64,000 nt of DNA from Pseudomonadota bacterium. GTDB taxonomy: Bacteria > Pseudomonadota > Gammaproteobacteria > Burkholderiales > Burkholderiaceae_B. The translations under genes were made by a program, and so were the position numbers. The stretch is from contig JAFAEO010000058.1 in assembly GCA_023423975.1 (NCBI GenBank), positions 1 to 64,000 of the forward strand, read 5' to 3'. Below the pieces are notes generated by a model. That model saw only the letters and a program-made list of their open reading frames with translations. It had not been told where the DNA came from and searched no databases. Below, one piece after another: positions 35,417 to 44,675 of this stretch (its first letter is position 1; each line of letters starts with the position of its first letter).

Positions 35417-36262
35417 ATGTCCGTCGATCATTATGAGAATTTCCCGGTAGCCTCAATATTGCTGCCCCGACGCCTGCGATCAGCGGTCACGGCCATTTAT
35501 GCCTTTGCCCGACGCGCCGACGATATTGCCGACGAAGGCCAGGCCAGCGCCCAGGATCGTCTGGCCCAGCTAGATGCCTTTGACCAGGCTGTGGTTCAAA
35601 TGCAGGCCAGCGATTTTTCAGCCACCCATTTCGAGAATGTGCCCCAGTCCCTTTTTCTTGCCCTGCAGCGTGAAATGCAGCTGCACCAGTTGCCGGTCAC
35701 GCCCCTGCGTGATCTGCTGGTCGCTTTCCGCCAGGACGTGCGGCACCTGCCGTTTCAGAACGACACGGACCTGCTCGATTACTGCCGCTACTCGGCCAAT
35801 CCGGTAGGCCGACTGCTGCTGCATCTGTACCGCGTGACAGACGAATCCTCGCTGCTGCTATCGGATCATATCTGCAGCGCCCTGCAACTGATTAACTTCT
35901 GGCAGGATATCGCGATAGATACGCAACGCCATCGCTATTATCTGCCAGCTGACCGGCTGGCCGCCTACGGCATGACCCATGCGGACCTTGACAATCGACA
36001 ACTGAATCCGCGTTGGTCGCAGTTAATGCGGGAAAATACCGCATTTGCACGTAAAATACTGCTTGCCGGTGCACCGCTATGCTCACGACTGCATGGCCGG
36101 CCAGGCCTGGAGCTGCGTATGATCGTCCAGGGTGGCATGCGCATACTGGAAAAAATTGACGCCGTTGCGGGCGACGTCTTTGACCACCGACCAACACTGA
36201 ATAAAAAAGACTGGGCCCTGATTGTGTGGCGCAGCGTACGAAATAATTATTATGACACCTGA
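35417..36262 (+). CDS. hpnC: Squalene synthase HpnC
   Basis: A 281-residue trans-isoprenyl diphosphate synthase of the hopanoid pathway that converts presqualene diphosphate to hydroxysqualene. The first Asp-rich motif is in FARRADDIADEGQ and the second in INFWQDIAIDTQRHRYYLP. First gene of hpnC-hpnD-hpnE; it overlaps hpnD by 11 bases. A TATAAT lies at 35383-35388 but without a well-spaced -35 box. Confidence 0.93.
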   Translation: MSVDHYENFPVASILLPRRLRSAVTAIYAFARRADDIADEGQASAQDRLAQLDAFDQAVVQMQASDFSATHFENVPQSLFLALQREMQLHQLPVTPLRDLLVAFRQDVRHLPFQNDTDLLDYCRYSANPVGRLLLHLYRVTDESSLLLSDHICSALQLINFWQDIAIDTQRHRYYLPADRLAAYGMTHADLDNRQLNPRWSQLMRENTAFARKILLAGAPLCSRLHGRPGLELRMIVQGGMRILEKIDAVAGDVFDHRPTLNKKDWALIVWRSVRNNYYDT

Positions 36263-37133
36263 CCAATATTGCCAAGAGAAAGCGGCGCGTAGCGGCTCGA
36301 GCTTTTACTACGCCTTTCTGTTTCTTCCTGCGCAGCAGCGCCGGGCTATTACGGCCGTATATGCATTCTGCCGGGAGGTGGACGATGTTGTCGATGAATG
36401 TACCGATCCTTCGGTTGCCCGCATCAAGCTGGCCTGGTGGAGCAAGGAAATTAACGGTCTGTTCGAAGGACGGGCCGAACACCCGGTAGCGCAGGCGCTG
36501 CAACCGCACCTGAACACTTTCGGGCTGCGCGAAGAGCAGTTCCAGGCGATCATCGACGGCATGCAAATGGATCTGGACCAGACTCGCTATATGGACTGGC
36601 CCGGCCTGCGCAAATATTGCTGGCATGTGGCCGGCGTGGTGGGCCAACTGTCGGCACAGATTTTTACCTACCAGAACAGCGATACCCTGGCCTACGCCGA
36701 GAAACTCGGCCTGGCATTGCAAATGACGAACATCATTCGCGACGTCGGCGACGATGCGCGACGCGGACGCATCTATCTGCCCATTGATGACCTGCAGAAA
36801 CATAATGTCAAGGCCGCCGATATTCTGAACAGCAAGGAAACCGACGATTTTCGCGCGCTGATGGCCTTTCAGACTGCCCGCGCACGCCAGCTCTACCAGG
36901 AAGCCGTTGAGCTGCTGCACGAACAGGACCGCCGCGCACAGCGCCCCGGGCTGATGATGGCAGCTATCTACTACACCCTGCTATGTGAAATTGAAAAAGA
37001 TGGCTGGCCGGTGCTGACCAGCCGCATTTCCCTGACGCCGCTGCGCAAGCTGATGATTGCCTGGAAAATCTGGGTGGGTGGCGGCAAGGGATTCATTCGT
37101 AAAATGCGAAAGCTGGATGTCCCTCAACGCTGA
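36252..37133 (+). CDS. hpnD: Presqualene diphosphate synthase HpnD
   Basis: A 293-residue squalene/phytoene-synthase-fold enzyme that condenses two farnesyl diphosphates. The motifs AFCREVDDVVDECTD and MTNIIRDVGDDARRGRIYLP carry the two Asp-rich metal sites. I use the ATG at 36252, just before the conserved PDQYCQEKAARSGSSFYYAF start; the frame continues to 36222 inside hpnC. It overlaps hpnC by 11 and hpnE by 17 bases, a tightly packed operon. Confidence 0.94.
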   Translation: MTPDQYCQEKAARSGSSFYYAFLFLPAQQRRAITAVYAFCREVDDVVDECTDPSVARIKLAWWSKEINGLFEGRAEHPVAQALQPHLNTFGLREEQFQAIIDGMQMDLDQTRYMDWPGLRKYCWHVAGVVGQLSAQIFTYQNSDTLAYAEKLGLALQMTNIIRDVGDDARRGRIYLPIDDLQKHNVKAADILNSKETDDFRALMAFQTARARQLYQEAVELLHEQDRRAQRPGLMMAAIYYTLLCEIEKDGWPVLTSRISLTPLRKLMIAWKIWVGGGKGFIRKMRKLDVPQR

Positions 37134-38715
37134 TCGCTCCCAGCCGCGTGTTGCCGTGGTAGGTGCTGGCTGGGCCGGCCTGGCCGCCGCCTTCACCCTT
37201 AAGCTTGCGGGATGGCACACCGAGGTGTTTGAACAATCGCCGGTACTTGGCGGGCGCGCCCGCAAGGCAGTGATTGCACGCCGCGGCCTGGTGCTCGATA
37301 ACGGCCAGCACCTGATGCTGGGCGCCTACCGCCACACACTGGCACTCATGCAAGACATCGGCGTCGACAGCAGCCATGCGCTGCTGCGGCTGCCGCTGCA
37401 ATTGACCACGCTGGATGGCGCCTTGAATCTGGCCGTCAATCCTGTCCATCCAGGACCACTACGACTGCCACTGGCGCTGCTTCGCATGAAGGGCCTGAGC
37501 CTTGGTGAGAAATACGTCCTGTTCCGAACGCTATTGCAACTGCAATTGGCTGGCTGGCGTGTGGCGCCCGATACCACCGTCTTCGCCTGGCTGCAAAAAC
37601 GGCGCCAGCCGACCGCGCTGATCCACCTATTCTGGGAGCCCTTGTGCATTGCCACGCTCAATACGCCGATTGGCGATGCGTCAATGGCGCTGTTTGCCGT
37701 GGTGCTCAGGGATAGCCTGGCCGCCGGTGCAAATGCCAGCGACCTGATTCTGCCACGCGTCGACCTGAGCGCCCTGTGGCCTGAAGTGCTGGCGCCACAG
37801 CTTATGATTCATGCCAGCACGCCAGTGCTTGGCCTGAGTGCCGGGCCAGGCGGCTATCGACTGCACACGGGCAACCGGCCATCCATGCAACCACGCCAGA
37901 CGCAGGATCATGGTGAGGCCGGGCATGACCCCGGCCATGAAGGCGGCGCTGTTTTCGATGCCGTGATTCTGGCCGCGCCAGCGCGCATGTGCCATCGCCT
38001 GCTGTCCGGGCTGCTGCACAACCAGACGAATAACCCGACCGACGCCGCGATAACGGACGATCATGTGCAACGCACCCTGCACAACGTTGATGAAAAGCAC
38101 CAGCCATCACTGGTTGAAAAACGTGCACTGCTTGAGCATTTGAATGCCTTTGAATACCATGCCATTGCCACCTTGACTGTGTTCCTGGAGCACGCCTTCC
38201 CCCTGCCCGGCTGCATGTATATGCTGAAGGAAAATCGCCAGGACGGGCATGACGGGCAATGGCTGTTCAATCGCAGCCGGTTCATGCATCCCGATGCCGC
38301 CACCGGATCTGCTGCCACGGCAACAGGGGATGCTATTGATGAGTGCTTTCCCAATGATCGCTTTCCTCATGCCATTTCAATTGTCATCAGCCATGCAGAC
38401 CACCTGATCGGTAGAGACCGGGACAGTATTGCCCATGCGATACTCTCCCAGGTTCGCAACCAATTACCCGCAGGTGTAACACTGCCTCCCGTCACCGGTG
38501 TCGAGCTGATCATGGAAAAGCGAGCGACGTTTGCAGCCACCCCCGGGCTGATCCGGCCAGACAGTGTAACGCCCTGGCCTGGCCTGTTTCTGGCCGGTGA
38601 CTGGACCGATACCGGCTATCCTGGCGTACTCGAAGGTGCGGTTATGAGCGGGCTGGCTGCAGCGCAGGCAACCCAGGCGTCGTTGACAAGCACAAGCACA
38701 GTTGCAACCCGTTGA
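37117..38715 (+). CDS. hpnE: Hydroxysqualene dehydroxylase HpnE
   Basis: A 532-residue FAD-dependent enzyme that reduces hydroxysqualene to squalene. The N-terminal Rossmann motif VAVVGAGWAGLAAAF and the C-terminal GLFLAGDWTDTGYPGVLEGA (FAD binding) are intact. Typical HpnE is about 420-450 residues; this one carries extra, low-complexity, His/Asp/Ala-rich inserts at about 258-285, 310-335 and 390-410. The reading frame is uninterrupted. I start at the ATG at 37117; the frame goes back to 37057 inside hpnD. No squalene-hopene cyclase follows, so squalene must be used by a gene elsewhere. Confidence 0.9.
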   Translation: MSLNADRSQPRVAVVGAGWAGLAAAFTLKLAGWHTEVFEQSPVLGGRARKAVIARRGLVLDNGQHLMLGAYRHTLALMQDIGVDSSHALLRLPLQLTTLDGALNLAVNPVHPGPLRLPLALLRMKGLSLGEKYVLFRTLLQLQLAGWRVAPDTTVFAWLQKRRQPTALIHLFWEPLCIATLNTPIGDASMALFAVVLRDSLAAGANASDLILPRVDLSALWPEVLAPQLMIHASTPVLGLSAGPGGYRLHTGNRPSMQPRQTQDHGEAGHDPGHEGGAVFDAVILAAPARMCHRLLSGLLHNQTNNPTDAAITDDHVQRTLHNVDEKHQPSLVEKRALLEHLNAFEYHAIATLTVFLEHAFPLPGCMYMLKENRQDGHDGQWLFNRSRFMHPDAATGSAATATGDAIDECFPNDRFPHAISIVISHADHLIGRDRDSIAHAILSQVRNQLPAGVTLPPVTGVELIMEKRATFAATPGLIRPDSVTPWPGLFLAGDWTDTGYPGVLEGAVMSGLAAAQATQASLTSTSTVATR

Positions 38716-38902
38716 TGCGCACCAGCAAATCGGCAGCATCAACGCGCAACGCAACACATCAGCACCCATCTCCTCATTTGGACGGTCCCGACTCAGGGTT
38801 CAGGGCGCCGGATTCAAGCAGTGTGCTGGCCAGTGACATGCACGCGCAGATCGCTTCGCATTTACCCCATCCACGCCACATAGCGCCTGGGCGTGCCACC
38901 CT

Positions 38903-40693
38903 TTATTGCCCGGAGGAACCACGACGTTTGGCACGCATCAAGGTCGTGCGCTCATGCGTTTCCGTGGCAAGGCGCTGACGCACCCGCATCAGATCCTTCC
39001 ATCCAATATATCCGATCAGGGAACTGTCGCTACGCGATACGACAGGCAGGTGAGCGACATTGGCATGCACCAGCTTGTCGACCAGCCCCGCCAGGTATTC
39101 GTCGGGATACGCAAGCGTAATTTTTGTTCCCTGCAACAGCTCACCCAATGTCTGATTGCGGTGCCTGCCCGCCCTTCTCCAGGCCAGAACGGAAGGTGGA
39201 TCCACAATACCAAGCACATTGCCTTCCTGGTCGACTACCGGAAAACTCGGATGCCGGGTTTGCGGTGCTGTCAGGAACCGTGCAGCGCCATGCAAGGTCA
39301 TGGTAGCGGGCACACTGATCACCTCTGTGGTCATGACGTCCTGCACATGCGTCAGCTCGAATGGATCAACACGATATTCACGCACAATATGATGACCGCG
39401 TCGGGCGATTTTTTCGGTCAGGATGGAGCGCTTCATCAATAGCACCGTGATTGCATGTGCCGTCACGCAGGCCACGATTAGTGGCAATAAAACATCGACA
39501 TTGCCAGTAAGCTCGACGGCAAAAAAAGTAGCAGTCAAGGGGGCTCGCATGGTGCCGCCCATCATCGCGGCCATGGCCAGCAATGCCCAGAAGCCGGGAC
39601 TTGCATCAGGCAAATAACCACTTAATGCCGCCCCCATGGCTCCGCCCATGATCAGTAGCGGCGCCAGCACGCCGCCCGAGGTACCCGAGCCGAGTGCAAC
39701 TGACCAGATGATCGCCTTGACGACAAGTAACGTGAGCGCAGCGACCCCCAGCATCTGGCCGTCGAGCATCGCCGTTATATTTTCGTAGCCAACACCCAGG
39801 GCACGCGGCTCAAACAGCCCGCCAATGCCTACCACCAGCCCGCCTATCATGGGCCACCACATCCAGTGTATGGGCAGCCGCTGGAATCCGTCCTCGCAGG
39901 CATAAACCAATTGCGTGAGCAGCCCGGAGAGTAGCCCCGCCGCAATACCGACCATCATCCATCCAAAAAAGCCGGGCAGGCTGGTCAGCATGATTCCCTC
40001 AAAGGGAAACAGCGGCCCCGCCATCCCCAACAGGCTCCGCCCCAGTTCTGCAACTGTCGCTGCGACGACAACCGGAATGAAGCTGCGTGGACTCCATTCG
40101 AACAATAACAGTTCAACCGCGAGCATAATTGCTGCAATGGGCGTTCCAAATACTGTCGTCATCCCTGCTGCAGCGCCAGCCACAAGCAAAGTCTTGCGCT
40201 CGCTGTCCGAAACAGGCAAGGCTTGTGCAATCAACGAGCCAATCGCGCCTCCGGTCATGATGATCGGCCCCTCCGCACCAAACGGTCCGCCGGTGCCAAT
40301 GGCAATGGCGGACGATAAAGGCTTGAGCACCGCCACTTTGGCGTCCAGGCGTGATCGGCCCAGCAAAATGGCCTCGATTGCTTCCGGAATACCGTGCCCG
40401 CGAATTTTCTCACTGCCAAAACGAGCAATCAGCCCGATAAGCAGGGAGCCTATAACGGGAATGCAGACCGCCCACAAGCCAAGAGAAGCATCCTCCAGCC
40501 GTGGCTCCGAGAAAGAAAACTGGCCAAAATAGGCGAGATTGGTGCACAGCCGAATCAATTGCAATAACAAAATGCCGGCGCACATGGCAGCGACAGCCAC
40601 AGGTATAGCAATAACAATAATAAAAAGAACTCGTTTATCCGTTGAAAAATCGCTGAGCTGTCGATTACGGTTGTGTTTAATAGTCATGAACAA
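38903..40693 (-). CDS. ClC-family chloride channel/antiporter with CBS domains
   Basis: A 596-residue membrane protein. The N-terminal 430 residues hold about ten membrane helices with the ClC selectivity motifs in variant form: GHGIPEAIE, GAEGPIIMTGGA (the gating Glu kept, Arg replaced by Ala) and GTSGGVLAPLLIMGGAMG. Two CBS domains follow (about 450-580), which bind adenine nucleotides and regulate gating. It could be a Cl-/H+ antiporter for acid tolerance or a channel. It is divergent from a MarR gene across a perfect 27-bp palindrome (40782-40808), so its expression is probably under that regulator. Confidence 0.92.
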   Translation of the reverse strand: MFMTIKHNRNRQLSDFSTDKRVLFIIVIAIPVAVAAMCAGILLLQLIRLCTNLAYFGQFSFSEPRLEDASLGLWAVCIPVIGSLLIGLIARFGSEKIRGHGIPEAIEAILLGRSRLDAKVAVLKPLSSAIAIGTGGPFGAEGPIIMTGGAIGSLIAQALPVSDSERKTLLVAGAAAGMTTVFGTPIAAIMLAVELLLFEWSPRSFIPVVVAATVAELGRSLLGMAGPLFPFEGIMLTSLPGFFGWMMVGIAAGLLSGLLTQLVYACEDGFQRLPIHWMWWPMIGGLVVGIGGLFEPRALGVGYENITAMLDGQMLGVAALTLLVVKAIIWSVALGSGTSGGVLAPLLIMGGAMGAALSGYLPDASPGFWALLAMAAMMGGTMRAPLTATFFAVELTGNVDVLLPLIVACVTAHAITVLLMKRSILTEKIARRGHHIVREYRVDPFELTHVQDVMTTEVISVPATMTLHGAARFLTAPQTRHPSFPVVDQEGNVLGIVDPPSVLAWRRAGRHRNQTLGELLQGTKITLAYPDEYLAGLVDKLVHANVAHLPVVSRSDSSLIGYIGWKDLMRVRQRLATETHERTTLMRAKRRGSSGQ

Positions 40694-40781
40694 TAGACGG
40701 ATATAAAAACGGCACCCAGAACGGGGCCGGGAGCGTTAAGATGATTTCAGAATGGGGCGGCAGAAAATGTCCAGAAGCGCG

Positions 40782-40808
40782 TTATTATATCGTATTACGA
40801 TATAATAA
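40782..40808. promoter_or_regulatory. Perfect 27-bp palindrome, candidate MarR operator
   Basis: TTATTATATCGTA (40782-40794) and TACGATATAATAA (40796-40808) are perfect inverted 13-base arms around a single T. A TATAAT lies on each strand within the arms, so both divergent promoters could use it as a -10 region. It stands 64 bases before the MarR start and 88 before the ClC start. Size and symmetry suit a MarR dimer. Confidence 0.75.
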
Positions 40809-40872
40809 TTCAACCAGGCATCTGATACACTGAACGTTTTGTCATCGCTACCCCCTGATACGATCTCCTGCC

Positions 40873-41295
40873 ATGCCTCACGACTCGCTTGACCAATCCG
40901 ATTACACGACTCTGGCCGAATTTCGATATCTGATACGGTGTTTTCTGCAGTTCAGTGAAGAGCGGGCCAAATCTGTAGGCCTGACGGCCAGGCAGCACCA
41001 GGCATTGCTGGTCATCAAGGGATATGGGAAGGGCAAACCCATTACGGTCGGCACCCTGGCTGACCGATTGAGGATAAAGCATCACAGCGCCGTCGAGCTG
41101 GCTAACCGGCTGGCTGAAAGCGGGCTTGTAGAGCGGCTGGCTGACCAGGCGGATCAGCGCAAAGTGCTACTACAACTGACTTCGTTGGCTCAGGAACATC
41201 TGGCAGCCTTGTCTGCTGCACACAGGGACGAGCTTTCGCGCATCAAGCCCATGCTCAGGCGTGTACTTGACCCGACAGACAATAAACATCTGTAA
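40873..41295 (+). CDS. MarR-family transcriptional regulator
   Basis: A 140-residue winged-helix regulator. The DNA-binding part is VGTLADRLRIKHHSAVELANRL followed by the wing AESGLVERLADQADQRKVLLQLT, a classic MarR pattern; the ends form the dimerisation helices. It is divergent from the ClC gene over a perfect 27-bp palindrome and probably represses both. The ligand is unknown. A 181-codon frame overlaps its stop (TAATG at 41293-41297), but most of it is antisense to nnrS and I do not call it. Confidence 0.92.
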   Translation: MPHDSLDQSDYTTLAEFRYLIRCFLQFSEERAKSVGLTARQHQALLVIKGYGKGKPITVGTLADRLRIKHHSAVELANRLAESGLVERLADQADQRKVLLQLTSLAQEHLAALSAAHRDELSRIKPMLRRVLDPTDNKHL

Positions 41296-41550
41296 TGACA
41301 GGAAACGGTTCAGTCGGTCGCGTCATACCAACAGACGAATCGACGATTTACATCCAGACCTATCTACTGGCGCCTCGGCCAGCAACCACCGCGCGGCGCA
41401 CAGTCATCAATTTCCCTCGGGCCTGGACGAGCTTGGCCTGCAACAAACGTCATGCCCTCAAAGCCACTTCATTGAGTACGGACGCGGCAGCATCGCGGTG
41501 CAGCAGGCTTATCGAATCGTTTTTCAATCATGGGCCACTGACGGCAGGTC

Positions 41551-42780
41551 TTATGGTTTGGTTTCCTGCGGCCGCATCACCCCGGCAGGTACGGTATTGC
41601 CTGCCACCGGACTGGGGGTCACGAGGATCGGCACAAAACGGTAAAGATACATGCCGAACGCGACAATCCACGCCGCGGCCGACAGATGCAACATGGGCAA
41701 GGCGAACGCGGGCAGCATTAACGCGGCCAGGCGCGCTATGGTCGCAATCAAGACCAGACTATAACTGCAGACCATCACACGGTCTGCCTTCAACGGGCGA
41801 CCCGTATGCCCCAGTGCTGTGCGCGTTATCATGCCGATAATCATGATGGCGAAGCCGCCCATGGCAATGACATGCATATATGCAGCCTGTCGCGCCAGCA
41901 ATAATGGGCGCCATCCCACAAAATAGCAGGCCGCCAGCAGCAGGCCGATGCCCAGGAAAAACCAGGCAAGGTAAAGCACCCACAGCAACGGCACGCGAAT
42001 CACGGCTAACGGCTTCCATTGGATGAGCTGATAAAGGGCCACCACCCCCGCAACCGCTGCTGCCAAGGCCAACACATAGTCCTGTTGCAAAACAACAGCC
42101 AGCATGGCCACGGCACAGGCAATAAGCTGCACCTGGCCGGAGCGCTCATGCGCTGGAATATCCAGGCCGGCAATCGCCCGGCTAGCAAAAAACGGAATCA
42201 CTCGTCGCGCAATGAGCAAGGTAATAAACACCATGCAAAGAATGCCAATGCGCAACACATCGATCAGCAGTAACGCCTGGCCCTGTGCCACAGCCAGCAG
42301 AAACAGCAGATTGGTCAGTCCAAGTACCAGTACGGCCCATGGCAGAATGTAGTTGCGTTTATTCCTGGCTTTGAAAATCACGCGCCAGAGCGCAACGGCC
42401 GCAATCAGATAAAACAGCGTATCGCCCACGACTCCCAGCACAAATGCAGCCTGCCCTGGCATCAAAAATGTCAGGCGTGCCACCAGCCAGCATAGCGCCA
42501 GCACGCCCAACGCCGTTCCCTTCAGCGGATTATTACCGGTCCAGGTGGCGCTGGCGGTAGTCATGAAACCAACAGCGATGGTGGCGACAAAGCCCCATAA
42601 CATCTCATGCGCATGCCACCAGACGCCGCTCAATCGCCCGGTTAACAAATGGGGCGTAAAAATCCAGATCGCAATCGAAATGAGCGCCCAGGCAGCGCCG
42701 CATATATACAAGGGACGAAACCCGAGAGACAGAAATGCAGAAAGGGAAAAACGGAATTGCGCAGAAGTGGAGGCTTGCAT
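41551..42780 (-). CDS. nnrS: NnrS family membrane protein (NO response)
   Basis: A 409-residue inner-membrane haem/copper protein with about twelve hydrophobic segments. NnrS proteins help cells withstand nitric oxide by limiting damage to iron pools; the mechanism is not settled. FRPLYICGAAWALI, the His in VWWHAHEMLWGFVATIAVGF and the mid-protein RRVIPFFASRAI motif mark the family. The start at 42780 is 27 bases from a near-perfect NsrR-type site (42807-42829), which makes NO-dependent control likely. No other denitrification gene is in the window. Confidence 0.93.
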   Translation of the reverse strand: MQASTSAQFRFSLSAFLSLGFRPLYICGAAWALISIAIWIFTPHLLTGRLSGVWWHAHEMLWGFVATIAVGFMTTASATWTGNNPLKGTALGVLALCWLVARLTFLMPGQAAFVLGVVGDTLFYLIAAVALWRVIFKARNKRNYILPWAVLVLGLTNLLFLLAVAQGQALLLIDVLRIGILCMVFITLLIARRVIPFFASRAIAGLDIPAHERSGQVQLIACAVAMLAVVLQQDYVLALAAAVAGVVALYQLIQWKPLAVIRVPLLWVLYLAWFFLGIGLLLAACYFVGWRPLLLARQAAYMHVIAMGGFAIMIIGMITRTALGHTGRPLKADRVMVCSYSLVLIATIARLAALMLPAFALPMLHLSAAAWIVAFGMYLYRFVPILVTPSPVAGNTVPAGVMRPQETKP

Positions 42781-42806
42781 GATAAACCGTACCGGTCAGA
42801 GAAAAT

Positions 42807-42829
42807 AATATGCATATTATATACATATT
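42807..42829. promoter_or_regulatory. Candidate NsrR binding site upstream of nnrS
   Basis: AATATGCATAT (42807-42817) and ATATACATATT (42819-42829) form an 11-1-11 inverted repeat with one mismatch. By my alignment it agrees at 18 of 22 arm positions with the published NsrR pattern AAGATGYATTT-N-AAATRCATCTT. It ends 27 bases before the nnrS start codon, where a repressor would block transcription. The NsrR gene itself is not in the window. Confidence 0.65.
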
Positions 42830-43060
42830 TTATAAAAACACCGCGCTCCTTATCCGCCTGTGTTTGTTCAACGTCAAGCACGTACGCAACAGATATTGCC
42901 AAAAAGCCGCCGTGGTTCAGACACGAACCAGCGTGCTGATACACCTTTTATATTTAAATGCGAATGACAAGGCACAATCGCGGCGCGCGGAACGGTGGCC
43001 ATCACCAGGCACGCGACGCAGGCCGTTTCGTACAAAGGTAGGTTCATTGCCGGGTTCCGT
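42830..43060. other. Gene-free stretch between thrC and nnrS
   Basis: Apart from the NsrR-type site and the thrC terminator listed separately, the 380 bases between nnrS and thrC hold no supported gene. The nnrS promoter should lie in the A/T-rich part at 42805-42860. Frames in this region are short and lack family similarity. Confidence 0.4.
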
Positions 43061-43090
43061 AAAAAAAGGCCGACCCAGCGGATCGACCTT
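43061..43090 (-). terminator. Rho-independent terminator after thrC
   Basis: On the minus strand a ten-base stem (plus-strand arms 43067-43076 and 43080-43089, with two G-T pairs) is followed by seven T. It lies about 70 bases after the thrC stop. Confidence 0.75.
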
Positions 43091-43160
43091 TGTTTTACTT
43101 GCGGGACACTGGCCAGTGCCTGGGCCAATGCGACGGTGAACCGTCGTGCCCCATGCCCGA

Positions 43161-44594
43161 TCAGAGCAATGCCCGCGCCTTGATGTAATCGCGTATGGAC
43201 TCTACATCATTGTCCATAATGACCACTTTCTGCGGCAGATCTGCCAGCGACTTCAGATGATCAGGAATGGGGGCCTGCTGGCCGGTGGCTTCCAGAATAG
43301 TCTCGCCAAACTTGGCTGGCAATGCGGTTTCCAGAACCAGCATCGGAATGCCCTCTTCGACGAATGCCTGAGCGACCTTCACACCATCGGCCGTGTGCGG
43401 GTCGATCAGGATGCCAGCTTGTTCTTGCACGCGGCGGATCGTCTCCAGGCGATCCGCATGCGTGCTGCTGCCGCCGACGAAACCGAACTCTTCGGTAAAA
43501 CGCGCTTTTTCCGCAGACAGATCAAATGCCCCTTCCTGCTCCAGCTTTTTCCAGTTTGCGGCCAGCCGCTTGGCATCACGCCCCAACAGGTCGAATACGA
43601 AACGCTCAAAATTGGACGCCTTGGAAATATCCATGGACGGGCTGGAGGTAGCAAGCGTCTCGGCGCTGACGCGGGGACGATATACACCCGTGCGGAAAAA
43701 CTCTTCCAGCACGTTGTTCTCGTTGGTTGCCAAAACCAGGCGATGAATGGGAAGCCCCATCCTGCGAGCGAAATGACCGGATAAAATATTGCCGAAATTG
43801 CCCGATGGCACCGTGAAGGATACCTTGTGACCGGACACGTCGGTGCCGGTGCTGGCTGCAGCATCGGTGCTGCGCAGCCACGCCCAGAAGTAATATACAA
43901 TCTGTGCGCAGATACGGGCCCAGTTGATGGAATTGACTGCGCCCAGATGGTAACTGGTCTTGAAAGAGACATCGCCGGCTAATGCCTTGACGATATCCTG
44001 GCAGTCATCGAATACGCCTTTGACCGAGATGTTATGAATATTCTCGTCCATCAGCGAATACATCTGGGCGCGCTGAAAGGCGCTCATGCGGCCATGCGGC
44101 GACAGCATGAAAACCGAAACGCCCAGCTTGCCGCGCATGGCATATTCCGCCGCAGAACCGGTATCGCCAGAGGTGGCGCCCAGAATATTCAGCTTGCGGC
44201 CTTCGCGCGCCAGCACGAATTCGAAAACCTGCCCCAGAAACTGCATGGCCAGGTCCTTGAACGCCAGCGTCGGCCCTTCGGACAGGCCTACCAGCGTCAT
44301 TGACTTGCCCAGCGGTTTGAGCGGCACAATCTCGCTGCCGGAGAAAACCGATTCGTTATAGGCCGACTTGCAGATGCGCTCCAGGTCGGTGCGCGAAATA
44401 TCGTCAATGTACAGGCTCAATATTTCCGTGGCCAGTTCTGCATAAGAGAGCGAACGCCACAGCTCAAGCTGCTTGGCACTGACCGAGGGAATGCTCTCGG
44501 GTACCGCAAGGCCCCCGTCGCGCGCCAGTCCTTCGAGAAGGATTTCGGAAAATGAAACCGGGCTCATACCGCCACGGGTTGAAATGTATTTCAT
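43161..44594 (-). CDS. thrC: Threonine synthase
   Basis: A 477-residue PLP enzyme that converts O-phosphohomoserine to threonine. The N-terminus YISTRGGMSPVSFSEILLEGLARDGGL is typical; the PLP Lys is in GPTLAFKDLAMQFLGQ; PSGNFGNILSGHFARRMG holds the phosphate-binding loop. The length matches the longer proteobacterial class. Last gene of alaC-hom-thrC, 81 bases after hom, followed by a terminator. Confidence 0.96.
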   Translation of the reverse strand: MKYISTRGGMSPVSFSEILLEGLARDGGLAVPESIPSVSAKQLELWRSLSYAELATEILSLYIDDISRTDLERICKSAYNESVFSGSEIVPLKPLGKSMTLVGLSEGPTLAFKDLAMQFLGQVFEFVLAREGRKLNILGATSGDTGSAAEYAMRGKLGVSVFMLSPHGRMSAFQRAQMYSLMDENIHNISVKGVFDDCQDIVKALAGDVSFKTSYHLGAVNSINWARICAQIVYYFWAWLRSTDAAASTGTDVSGHKVSFTVPSGNFGNILSGHFARRMGLPIHRLVLATNENNVLEEFFRTGVYRPRVSAETLATSSPSMDISKASNFERFVFDLLGRDAKRLAANWKKLEQEGAFDLSAEKARFTEEFGFVGGSSTHADRLETIRRVQEQAGILIDPHTADGVKVAQAFVEEGIPMLVLETALPAKFGETILEATGQQAPIPDHLKSLADLPQKVVIMDNDVESIRDYIKARALL

Positions 44595-44675
44595 TATTGC
44601 TCCGTTATTCCGGCATCACATACCGGAAACAAGAAGACACGACCTTGCTGCTGGCGGTCGTGCCGGTCAGATCAG

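Noticed and set aside
41295..41840. A 181-codon frame overlapping the MarR stop by TAATG
   Set aside because: The later part is antisense to nnrS, and composition is Arg/Ser-rich with no domain. I also looked for a decayed gene at 41296-41550 and could not support one.
42781..42860. FNR/DNR-type TTGAT-N4-ATCAA box near nnrS
   Set aside because: I looked for it because nnrS is often under such control, but only the NsrR-type repeat is present.
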